Source: Phytoseiulus persimilis (taxonomy: Eukaryota; Arthropoda; Arachnida; Mesostigmata; Phytoseiidae). From it: a stretch of DNA of 64,000 bases. The notes below the pieces were generated by a model that had not been told where the DNA came from, made no database searches, and saw nothing but the letters and a program-made list of their open reading frames with translations. Location: NCBI GenBank assembly GCA_037576195.1, contig CM075104.1, positions 13,656,211-13,720,210 on the forward strand, given 5' to 3'. Both the position numbers and the translations under genes were made by a program. Positions 26,437-37,342 of this stretch are shown here, piece after piece (position 1 is the first letter of the stretch; each line of letters begins with the position of its first letter).

Positions 26437-26598
26437 GAAGTTCAACGGGCGATTCTATGTCGACACCGCCCTGAATCTTGCCTCATGCATCTTTGATGCA
26501 ACTGAGAGAGATTTGCTTCTCATGATGGAGGAGCTGGGACTCACTGTGGGACGTAAAAAGTATTGCGCCCCTGGGAATCTAACGACGCTCGAACCTTG
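26437..26598 (+). mobile_element. Possible transposase scrap
   Basis: A plus-strand frame reads GRFYVDTALNLASCIFDATE, then MMEELGLTVGRKKYC, before a stop near 26600. The alternation of a small helix, a variable residue pair and M-x2-LG-(I/L)-x-VG resembles a segment I associate with transposases from large invertebrate element families. I cannot name the family with confidence. No catalytic residues, termini or flanking duplications were seen. It may be a chance frame. Confidence 0.2.
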
Positions 26599-27199
26599 AG
26601 TCCGAATGTGGAAATAGCCTTGAATACCCGATGGCTGACCCGGGAGTAGGTTTAAGCCCGGTGAGTTCATCCATTCCATTCCTGGGAACAAAACATGTTG
26701 CACCCAAACTTCGAAGGCCTTCATGTCGGAACCATATTTTCGCAACTGTCCGACAAATGTGGACCAAACCCCAACATAGATCCGCTGTTGCTCGCTTAGT
26801 GAGTGTATCTCAGACTCTGCTCTTCGATCTGAATCTCGATATCGATGATGGGAAATCTCTCAGTGCGCCATAGTTCATATTCAAAATTACCGATCCGAAA
26901 ATATGAAGAGAAAAAAATTGAGTTCGTCCCGTGCGAAAGTTATTCTGGTCCTATCCTCTTGTCCGCACACTTACTCCTTATACCACCCTCGCCATAACAA
27001 TCAGCTTCGATTTTCTCGCGCTCGACCGCCACCTCAAAGGCCTCCCTGTCCGATCTCTCCAGCCCGAATCTTTGCTTCCATTCATTTTCCCACTCGCGCC
27101 CCAGCCGACAAGTCCAGAGTAAGCGCATTTCTGCGCTCAAATATATGTAGTTTTTACCGGATACACTAACTCATGACCAAACTGCCGGGGTATGAAGGT

Positions 27200-30100
27200 T
27201 TCCTTGGCTTCCGCGAAAAACTCTCCAATGTAGAATGTCATCACTAACGATGCTACGGGCGTAGGCAGCACAAACGGCGATTAAATTTTTGGAGGTGGTC
27301 CACGATCGAGATGAAGAGCTTTGACGGAATCGGTACAGGAAGTGTGCGCGATATTCTAGCCAGAAATACAGTGTTGACTTCAGTGAACGTTGATCATCAC
27401 CGATCGAGGTAAAAAAAATTGTGCTCATACGAGGGTCCCCGGTGTATTCACCGATGGTTGCTCATCTTGGAATACCGCTTTGTTCCTGAGATCAGTGGGG
27501 TTCGAGAATAGTTTGGAATGATGTTGATAGTTTCTTTTTCGGAAGCGATATGATTCTGTGGGTCTCCTCAGCTTCTATATCAAATGAAGCGCTCAAACCC
27601 GATCTTTCACCGTTTTCGTACGGGTTTTTCCTTCTAGATTCTAAGTATTTCACTTGGAAGTCAGACCCACGGTGCGATCGGAGCCAACTAAACGAGCGGA
27701 ACTGTTTTCCAAGTTGAAGGCTATTCCTCCTACTATCGGTTCCCTGACCTCTTCAATGCCCAAAATCAATCACTCTGTTGTGCCCTTTGAATTCCTGCCG
27801 CCTGCGATCCCCAACGGATGCTTCAGCCGACCGTGATTGGAAGCTTTTCCAAATGGGAGGATCGAAACATTGTATATTAAGGAGTTCGCTGCAGAAGTTG
27901 ACAGTTTCACGATCCAGATCCGGGGTCCAACACACCAAACATGCAGTTGCTGACTCCGAGAGCGAAGCTTATGCCGATGGAACGCATTTGCGATTGCGGA
28001 CAGCTTTAGACCTCCGCATCAGGATTCTGTTACTCGAGTCTTGCTGAAGATTTTCTGACCCCTTTCTCTGGAAGCGAGTGCGGAAAGAAATTGCCAAATC
28101 GGTGATGTTTCACTGATTCATATTCCATCCGACCACTTCTTCTTTGAAGGGTTAGGATCGAGCGCTCGCAGGAACAGCGATGGAACGCACGGCCGCCCGA
28201 ACCATGGCTATTCGAGCATGTTAGTTCTTTGGCTCCATCCCTTTGATGCTCGCCCACTCATGAATCAGACTCGTCGTCACTTGATAATCCAAGTTGCTCT
28301 GACAAGATACTCCTTGAAGCGCACGCAGCACTTCCTTCAAGCACGTTAGGAAACGCTCTCCAGGAAATCGGTATCAGGGATGCTGAGGCTGGCCTGTTGA
28401 TGACATAGCCAGATGATTGCGGGCGAAACACTTTCCGGATCGAATACGGATGCATTCCTTTGCCGAAGCCTGCAGTGGACGGAGAGGAGTACTCAGTTGC
28501 CGCCTATTCCAGACGACTCTTCAATTATTCGACGAAGTTCTAAAAATTGTTCCGAAAAACTGTGGATGGGCACCAATCCATAATTGGAGCCACCTCACGA
28601 GCGTAACAATAACTATACTCGCATGCTGGATCCTCCATGTTTCCGCTTGAAATTCATCCCGAGAAGTCGATATCCAAAGGAGTTGATTCGATTTCAGGGT
28701 TTTGCTAGTTTAACGGAGGCCGATCCATTGACAACATCGCAAACATCGATCCCCACCTTTGCGGACTCTGGTCACTCACTCGGTTCACATTTTGCTCAGC
28801 GAGACGCTGGAGTAACAAGCTCAGTTCGGAGCATCGATTGCTACGCGATACAATCGAAAGCTTTTGCGACTCCCACTCGTATAAGAGCGTTTATTGTAAC
28901 CATGAGTTCATTCATGCATGAAAAGGGACTTAGACACATGAATACACCCGCTTCGATTTGTTTGAACGCTACAGACCCGAGAGCAAACAAGTTCCCCATC
29001 AGACTGTTGAGCGATACGGCCGTTCCCTTTACTACACGCCCTCGAACGAGGTGAGCTAGAGCTCTGCGTATCGAATTAGGGACGTCCCAGCCGACTTGTC
29101 TGACTGCTCTGAGCTCTCTGGAAAACGCCGGCTTCATGGGAAACCGAAAGTGTTGGAATATTCATGCCCGGGATTCCAGGATTTTAAGCTCCTCGTAAGT
29201 TTTCTGTGCTTTTTCTCTCGAGTCATACATGAGCACAAGCACGCCGAGACATCCGTGAATAAAACATCGATACCTGCTCCGGAATTCACATTCCCAAAAT
29301 GCTTGACAAGGCCTCGAGAGCGAGAGAGGCGACTAGACACGAGCATCCGAATTCGCCGGTGATCGAATCCGGCTGAAACATTCGTCCTGTGGTTCTCGTG
29401 AACAGGAGTGCTGGACTTCTGCTCTGTCCAGTGATCGACGTGGATCTATGAATGGAGATTGATGATAAATGCACGACATTCAAAGCTCCAGTGGTTGCGA
29501 CATCTGTTGAGTATTCCGAGTTGCGGAGAAGTCCACGTTGTCTCTCTGAGCGATCTCACGAGCCAGCTACGAACTGTTGCATATCATCGGGAGAAAACTT
29601 CCTCCACATAGTTTTTCCATTATTTCCCCCGCCCGAACTCTGGATCGGAGCTCTTCAACCTTTTATTCCGTTATTCCCTGTCACCCGGTTGAGACTTGTA
29701 TGTGACCCCCAGTGAGAATGGCGTCTGAGATTCCATTGATTGGCATTTGACGTAGGCGCTCTGAGTGATACTGCATGAGCGAAAACCATGAAGGAATCGG
29801 AGCCGAGTTCGGTGGCAAGACTAGTTAGTAGACGGTTCCGTGGGCTAACGTTCCACATCGATCCCATTAACGATCAGTATCTTTGACGCGAGCCGCTGAC
29901 GGCAGAACGAGTGATGAGTGCTTCTCGACAGTGCCGCAGAGCACAGCTTTGGGTGGTTTCAGTTCCGTTGCGGCTAGCTTCCGGCACAGCACGCGAACCC
30001 TCGCCGGTAGAATGTGAGCCTACATTGAAACGATCTGAGAAACCGAGAAAGCTGGCGGCCGCTGGAGAATCTTCGAAAACCGAGAAGTTCGCGCTCTGCT

Positions 30101-33100
30101 TAGAAGTCTCCGAGCGCCTTCAGGCGTTTAGGATCTCGAGGTGAGTTGTCAATTAGACTGAAGTCGAAGCCGTTTGTAGGATGCATCTCTGTGAAGACGG
30201 CACACTTTAAAAAAGCGGATTCCGGCATGTCGGACGCTTCCGCGATACTCTCCGTTGAGTCTTGTTTTGATGTCCCAATCTCGTTCCGTAGAAATATTCC
30301 CGCAATCCATGTGAGAATCTTCCTTGGTTAAAGTATCGGGTACGGAATGGAGTTGACGGAGATCCGTCTCGATTCTGTCGTAGATTCTGTACACTGTTTC
30401 AACATTTCATTTACGATATCGATATCTGATCTGATACAAAAAAAGACTGCCCTCAGGATTCAATTTCGAGTCATACTCGAATGAGTCAGATTAGATGATA
30501 AATGCTGAAAAAAGTTGCGCACAAGTGAAAGCAGCTTGCGCTTCGTTCCGATGACCCCTTGCAGGCGAGCCCAACTGTGTGAGGTACTTTGCAACGATCC
30601 CGAAAGGCAGTGAAAACACACGGTGAAAGTCCAAATGAGAACATTTTCTCTGGCGAGCGCAAAACCGCGCAGAAGGTTCGGACAAAAATACGGCCCAGGA
30701 AATGAAAGCCGTACGAATAAATGGTGTGCATCGTCGACCCCTGCTCCATTTCTGCCACATAGTTATTCGCGATGAACGGTGGAGCGGGCACGTGTGGTTT
30801 GCGGTCGTATTCAGAGACTTTGGCCGATGACACAAATTCCAGCGGTTTCCGTTTTCATGCAGTTCGATGACTGGAGCCTGAGATGTGAGACCTGAACAAC
30901 CTCACAATGGCTTTCTACTTTTCGACCGTTCTTTCAGAGTAATTGATGGATAACGTCTGACTTCCTAACTCACAGACTGTACTCATCGACATGGTTTCGG
31001 TTCGGATCCGTACTAACAGCAGCGATCGGTGTTCGAGGAGAACTCCGAGTTCGGGGGCCACAAATTACGAGCTGGAATGCATCTGTTGCTTTTCGATGAG
31101 ATGACCTCGCATGTCATGATGGAGATCGTGGAGCCGACGACTAGGCGCTGGAGAAGCCTTGACCCTCGGAACAAGGGTCAAAAGCTCGAACGGAATTCCG
31201 AGAGTCAGGTGACTCGGCGGAGTATCGAAACCAACTGAGTGAGCTGATTCGAAACCTCATGGGAGCAAGGTTTTTAAGGACCGAGGATAATAGCGGGGAC
31301 CAACGGAACAACTCGATGAAGCCCGATGCGTGTCCGTTCGGTGCCCAATTTTAATCCTTTTTGCGGGTGAGCTTCGCGTAGTTTTGGATCCCGCCCTCGC
31401 GGAGAGGGCCGTAGCGAGTCCGCGATTTGCATTACCTCGTCCTTCGAGGACTGAACTTACTACCGACGTCGAAACAAATCCGACGTCTGAAGATTTATTT
31501 CGTCGCCGAGCAGCATTAAACGAAAGCCTTGTTTTCACGATCGCAGGTCCTTAACACCAGCGTTGAGCACTGCCCAACATTCTCCGGGCAGTTCGTGTCG
31601 GCGATGGATGTTTTCCCGCAACACTGAATTCGCGATCAAAATATCCGAGCGATCACCAAGGGAATCGCCAGGCGTTCCTCAACTCGGTACCAAACTCGAG
31701 GCCTGATTCACGGGGAATTTCGTATGATTCGTATGATTCCTGTATGATTCGATCTTGGATGAATGACACGCAGCACACAGGAAGCACAACCGTTTGTGAA
31801 GCGAATCGCTCACAGACTTCCTAAGAGGTTTAGGGAACTTCGGGACCCTTGCTCGCAACGATGCGGGCTACCCGTTACTCATAGAGTACTTTTGGGCGCG
31901 GGGCCACCTCCTCAGATTCCGAAATAATCTGAGTGGACCGAGCGTGAGCAGCTTTCGCGATATGGCTCCTGGATTCTCCAACGGTACCCATCCTCGTTTC
32001 CCTATTCAAGTCAAACATGAATATTCTACACAACATGAATGATCGCCAGAGCAGAGCGGTGAGTTCGCGAACTGGAGGTGCGAGGATTTCCGGATCAGGC
32101 CTTCGGATTCGTCGGATGCTCTTCTCTACACAAACATCGGGCACGGAAAGTCTGCTTCCGATTCCGTCGGCTTGGGGAGCGGCTCCATTCGTCATGCAGT
32201 CCCTCATCGAGTTGCTATGAGCCCGGTTAGATTCGATTCGACCAAAATCCGGCAGAGGTCCCGAGCAGGGCGCTCATAATGCTCTCTGAAACCCGGAGAC
32301 GGAGGATGAAGCCATGTAAATATTTGCTTCTACCAATACTCGGAGTGACTTTGTGAACCGATTGGCGAGCGGACGAGCTGGGTGCCGTAAGCTAACGACG
32401 ATGAATGATGTATCAGCGGAGCTCTGTGACGACTAGGTTTTGCCCTCACCAGGAGCCATTCGACATTCCATTCCGGGGTTTGAGTCGAAGAAATCGGCCA
32501 TCATGGGAGGGGCCCCCGTAGGATCATGTGAACTGGGGAGCGAAACAAAGCGGAGCGCGGGCATGTGTAGTGGACACCGCAAATGTCTCGATTTCTCGAG
32601 ATAGGCTCCATGTCCTCGCTAGCAAAGGGTCAGCGACGCGGGAGTCTCTGCCGCATTTCCCGACTGACAGCATCAAAACCATGAGTTCCTCCCCCCCCCC
32701 CCCCCCCCCCCACGAGCCGCGGCGCAGGTTTCTAACTGATGCCCGCACTGGGCCTCGCCGACACTGCACGTATCAGTTATCACTTTTCTAGTGCGAGCCA
32801 TGTTTTCCTCCCAAGCCCTGTTGCCGTCTTGCGAGAGGAACACGCTAACGGAGGAGGTCTCATAACCGAGGGCAGCTCGTTGAAGGGAGGAAAACATGAA
32901 AGAGGCTGCAATTCCGATGTTGCGATTCTCAGAGCAGGAGTCTGAGGAGTTTCGCCTTCCAAAGCTGGGTTCCTCCCATCTCTCGAGCGTACTGATAGAA
33001 GCGTTTCATTTCAGTGATGACTCCTCAGCAGTCAATCGTTTCCTGACTCTTACTTGCGTGTTTCTGAGTCGTATGACTTGATGTTTCACGCAAACCGAAT

Positions 33101-34650
33101 GCAGCCATCTTCGATCCTCACGACCTCACGACAATGACTCCTTCTGCCAAGTTTTAACCAGCCACGGAGTCATTGCTCAACCCCCACAAACCAATGTTTT
33201 TCTGCTCGACAGCCAGTTTTCTACAAATAGTCCGTTTTTTTTTGCTAGCCTCTTCGAAAAAAGATGAACGGTTTTTCGCAAACCGAGAGAAATGCCTTGT
33301 GGTTGAACATTTCCGAAGTGGTGTGAAATATGCTGTCGTAACATAGGCTGCTGATCCTGATGTTTTCCTCAATCTGGCCATGAAATGACATCAAAACCAG
33401 CCTCCTGCGGTTTGAGCGAAATAGTTCGACGATCCTCGGGCACTTCGGGTTCGATTCAGCGAGATTCACTTCTCGTGGTTTGAAGTGGAGCGTCCAAAAA
33501 ATTTCCCGATCTTTCATTCGACGAGTAGGAAAACCACGGCTGAAATATGCGGGAGTTCGACCTCGAGCACGAGTTCGAAGCCCATCTTTCTCCGGGGCTC
33601 ATATATTCCCGTTCGGAGGTGTAATCAAACTCGGTTACTTCAAACAGATTCATTTATTGTAGATCACGATGCTCGATGGAACCCCAGCCTGTGTTCGCAT
33701 GTATTCAGAGGCTTGTGACACCAGTGGAACACGCTCACTATCGCTCGAGAAACGTCACTTGGAAGGACGACGAAAAATTGAAACTACCGAGAAACTCAAA
33801 GTCACTATGTAGGGCGAGTGAGGGGGACGGGATGAGGAAGCCTAGACGACATCGGACAGTGTTGACAGTATAATGCTGGCCAGAGAAGGCAGGCGGGAGT
33901 CGGCCGTGGCAAGGCAGGAGAGCGAAGCAGGCCATGCGGTTGCAGTGAAGATTGTAGACAGACGGAATAAAGTGTTAGACAAGAGTCGCACAGATTGAAG
34001 CACGGCGCCAACGGGCCAGCTACGTACAGACAGCAGAGTTTCGAACACTTTGAAGGCTGCGACGGCAGGTCCTCCCCCACGTTCCCCATACCGCAATGCA
34101 GTGAGCGAGTAGTACAGCACAGTGAGCGTTGCTTACAAGCAATCGATGTTTGAGCGGGAAACCTATCGGGAGAGAGCTCTTGAAGACGAAAGGATGCAAG
34201 GGGGAATTGTAGATGGTGAGTTTTCGTGAGGGAGTGGGAAAATATATGCTACGGAGGAAAGCGCTGAAGGGAGGTATTTCAGCGGTTAGATCGGATTCGT
34301 CGAGATGACAAAGGGTGGTAGGGTGTCAGAAAATAATATGACTTTGAGCTTAGCAGAGTCTACCTCTGAGCTTGAGCGGATCCGCGTTTTTCGTCCTTCC
34401 TATGATCTCTCGAAAACCACCAGGACGCGACAACTGAATCTTGAGCTATCGACTCAGTTGCCTAACCAAAATATACTTGAAGCGAGTCGACGATGCGAAC
34501 CGCTCATTCAGCCAGAAACTTTCTCACTCATCCTGTATTCGGAGACTTTCTCATCCTGCTTATGAAATATCCGAGTCGGGATTCTTCCGAACGACGGAAC
34601 CAGGCAAAATGTCTGAGTCACGGGGAATCTTGCTCTCCTTCAACTTACTC
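27200..34650. other. No supported gene; one C21 tract
   Basis: Many short frames occur on both strands without recognisable domains. A C21 run occurs at 32691-32711. A triplicated GTATGATTC lies near 31722-31750. The frame at 31015-31238 (plus) is protein-like in composition but unsupported. Hydrophobic minus frames near 28.9 kb and 30.6 kb were compared with the IR family and did not align convincingly. Confidence 0.35.
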
Positions 34651-34659
34651 TAATCGTGG

Positions 34660-36600
34660 TCAAACCAGTTTCTCCCTCCTCCTAGCAGCATCCGACCGAG
34701 CTTCCGGAGCAGCTTTCAAAACAGAACGTCTTCGTGAGTAAACATTGTTGGCGAGCAGGCGGACGCTACGCAGAGTTCCTCCTCTGATTGCCTTGAATTC
34801 CGGTGCGTTTGCCTGACTCTCCCAGTGCCGCCTAGTGGACGATTCATAAGGTGGACTCGCCTCTCCACGCACGCGGACATCCAAAATCCTATGTGGCCTC
34901 TGCGTGTAATAAGGGAGAATCGGGTTGGCGGGTACACGTGATGGCGAGAGGTGTCCACGGCCCTTATCTCTCGGACCTTCGTCTTCGAAATGCTTTTTCT
35001 TCAAGTACTCGAACGCCCTGTGCACAGTCAAGAAGAAAATGGTAGATGCAAGTGCGCCGAACGCAACGTTAACATCGCTAAGCTTCATAACGGAAGCTGG
35101 ACTGTACGATGGTTTGAGTAGCTCATCGTTCGCTCGGATAGTACGCTTATAATCATAGAACAAAGAATGCTCATGGATGAGCAAGCTCAGCAGGTTCAGC
35201 TTTTTCCGCTGATGGTGCCATGGTGCGTGTGCCTTCCCTATCATAATCGTTCGATCGCCCTCGTTACTCAAATGAACCGAGGCCAATGCTTGTGTAGTCG
35301 TGAGATATTCGAAAGGTCTGACCAAATAAGCAGCGTGGGACTTATCAGCCAACCAGAAATCGATACATTCCTCAGTTCCTTCGGTTACTAACAGAGTTCC
35401 AGAAGCCGAAAGCTCCTCAAGTACACGAAGCATTCCGTTCTTGTTGAAGCCTTTACCAATTTCAGCCATGTAATGGCTGAACTGAGGAACGCAAATCCGA
35501 TTGATTTCGTCATCCACCATCGCTTGGCGGAGCTCTCCCGCATTATTGATCACGTGATGGAGACGGACGTTGAGACAGGAGATGAGCGCGTTGCGAAATA
35601 TTCCGCCGAATAAGAACGCGGCCAGGTATAAAACGAAGGCGTTGAGTCTCCAGCGAAAAATGCGTTCATCTTTGCAAGATTGCCACAGGAGGATTCCCGA
35701 AACTCGACAAATCGCATCGGAGAGCTCTGCTCTGAACGCGCGCCTGTACAAGGCGATTTCGCAAAGCACGAAAAGCACCATGGCTGCCCAACATATTCCG
35801 TCCAACATCGCGAACATGCCTGAACCTCCCATGGTTTGACTCTTCAGTCGCCAGGTCAGTAAATGCGATTCATAATGGTATTGTGGAAGCGACTGGCTGC
35901 TCGTCTTCAACTTATCGTAGGTTATTGGCGTCGGTGTCATCGAAAAATCTGCCAATCGCAAGCGCAGAATTCGCAACTGCTCCACAGCTTGCGCCTCGAA
36001 GGTTGCATTTTCATTAGTTCGTATCACTTTCCAGGAGGATAAGTTCAGAAAGCGTAGCACCGAATTCATATAGGTGGCTTCGGTCTCTCGGTCTGGCATA
36101 TCGGCACAGAATTTCTGACACAAGATTGTCATAAAACTACGAGGGAAATATTCTATTTGCGTCACTGAGTCCACCGTCAAGGACCGTCTTCGGCCGCAGC
36201 TCAGAAAATCCGCCGGAGCGTTGATTGATGATTCTCCTTCAGGGAACATCGAGACACAGAGGAAATACCTTGTGAGCTTTAACATACTCATGGAGTCTTC
36301 TAAAGAAGTGCGCCAAAGCCAGCGACTGAAACCCAGTGTGCTGCGCTCCAGCATCTCCAGCTTGAACTCTGGAGATCGAATCAGCTCCAGGGATTTGACC
36401 AAAATCAAATACTTTTGACGCTCTCCGAATCCCTTGTCCAAGATGTACATCAGTAGGGTCAGGTTTGTCAGCGTCATTACGCTCATCGCAGGGCGGTCAC
36501 ATTCAGTCCTTTCGTTTTCGTGGCCGACGCTGTTGAAATGAACGACTTTGATGTGGAATCGCAGCCAATATTCGTTGATCACGGAACAGTCAAGATTCAT
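34660..36600 (-). CDS. Divergent ionotropic receptor (IR), intronless, copy A
   Basis: This encodes a predicted ligand-gated cation channel of the chemosensory IR branch of ionotropic glutamate receptors, acting in the plasma membrane of sensory neurons. The open frame extends to a TTG at 36684. I chose the ATG at 36600 because it aligns with the ATG starts of the two neighbours (MNLDCSVINEYW against MNIVCSVIGQYY), giving 646 residues. Counting from the TTG, the order is an extracellular region, then LADFSMTPTPIT (about 245-255), which resembles the end of S1 in glutamate receptors. TM1 is at about 297-313, a pore region follows (AELSDAICRVSGILLWQ), and TM2 is at about 345-370, ending FRNALISCLN. 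S2 follows, then TM3 at about 538-557. The tail is basic and unlike those of the other copies. The classical glutamate-binding residues are not clearly present, as is usual for IRs. There is no obvious signal peptide after the chosen ATG. Confidence 0.85.
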   Translation of the reverse strand: MNLDCSVINEYWLRFHIKVVHFNSVGHENERTECDRPAMSVMTLTNLTLLMYILDKGFGERQKYLILVKSLELIRSPEFKLEMLERSTLGFSRWLWRTSLEDSMSMLKLTRYFLCVSMFPEGESSINAPADFLSCGRRRSLTVDSVTQIEYFPRSFMTILCQKFCADMPDRETEATYMNSVLRFLNLSSWKVIRTNENATFEAQAVEQLRILRLRLADFSMTPTPITYDKLKTSSQSLPQYHYESHLLTWRLKSQTMGGSGMFAMLDGICWAAMVLFVLCEIALYRRAFRAELSDAICRVSGILLWQSCKDERIFRWRLNAFVLYLAAFLFGGIFRNALISCLNVRLHHVINNAGELRQAMVDDEINRICVPQFSHYMAEIGKGFNKNGMLRVLEELSASGTLLVTEGTEECIDFWLADKSHAAYLVRPFEYLTTTQALASVHLSNEGDRTIMIGKAHAPWHHQRKKLNLLSLLIHEHSLFYDYKRTIRANDELLKPSYSPASVMKLSDVNVAFGALASTIFFLTVHRAFEYLKKKHFEDEGPRDKGRGHLSPSRVPANPILPYYTQRPHRILDVRVRGEASPPYESSTRRHWESQANAPEFKAIRGGTLRSVRLLANNVYSRRRSVLKAAPEARSDAARRREKLV

Positions 36601-37342
36601 GACCACATAAAAGAGGTATGTTCGTGGGAGAGATGCGACACGGTGGAACGCTTCCAACTGCGGCTTGAGCAGAATAGATTCCAAATATCCATCAACCTCG
36701 AAGCGAAATTTCTAATGATTCGCATCGAACCAGACCTCAGGAAGCTGATATTCTCTCAATATTGTGATTCAGCGCTTGTCGTGGTAACATGAGCGAATGA
36801 ATGATGGACTAGTATAGGGCGGCGCCAAGCAGGTACCAGCGCCCGATCGAAATGCAATACTCAGAACCGACACCGGAGGATGTTTGTGTACACGCATGGT
36901 TCAACTTTGCGGGTCCTTGAACTGCCGCGACAAACGTCTTTACTTGTTCCAAGGGGTCGGAGATTGGAGACGATGATTGCAGGACGGACAAGACACAAGA
37001 AAATGCGGGTGAAATCCTCCACGCCTCCAAATGACAACGATATGGTACAATCTTGTACCATATCTTAAATAACATCAAGTTTTCTAGGGCCCCGAGTTGA
37101 GAGAGAGGCTCTCGATGAAATCTGAACTCAAACGCGGACGCAACAGACCTTCATACCTGACTCCGAACTCAAAAATGCAGTAGAAAACGATTCATCGCCT
37201 CGCATGTTCCTGAATATAGTGCTCCAGTCGGGCCATGTGCGATGCACATCTGTGACTGTTTGATCTCGTCTGAGTTAGATCTGGGTTCATGCACAGCTAC
37301 AGGGGAAGGAATCGAGATTTGAGAGGCGACAAGTCTCTGAGC
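36601..37342. other. Intergenic region between IR copies A and B
   Basis: This region lies upstream of copy A and downstream of copy B, both on the minus strand. It contains no supported gene. It holds a perfect 12-bp inverted repeat at 37039-37064, listed separately. No polyadenylation signal or TATA box was identified with confidence. Confidence 0.5.
37039..37064. repeat. Perfect 12-bp inverted repeat, 2-bp spacer
   Basis: GATATGGTACAA and its exact reverse complement TTGTACCATATC are separated by TC. It lies about 440 bp upstream of the ATG of IR copy A. A perfect 24-base dyad is unlikely by chance. It could be a protein-binding palindrome or a hairpin, and no function can be assigned from sequence. 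Confidence 0.7.

Noticed and set aside
28841-29137. Hydrophobic minus frame considered as a receptor fragment.
   Set aside because: No motif of IR or gustatory-receptor families aligned; probably a chance frame.
30486-30835. Minus frames with FHFLGRIFVRTFCAVL, considered as IR TM2.
   Set aside because: The resemblance to FYLGAIFRNALISCL is short, and neither S1, S2 nor TM3 matches were found beside it.
36601-36684. Upstream start for IR copy A at 36684.
   Set aside because: The codon there is TTG, not ATG. The ATG at 36600 aligns with the starts of the other copies.
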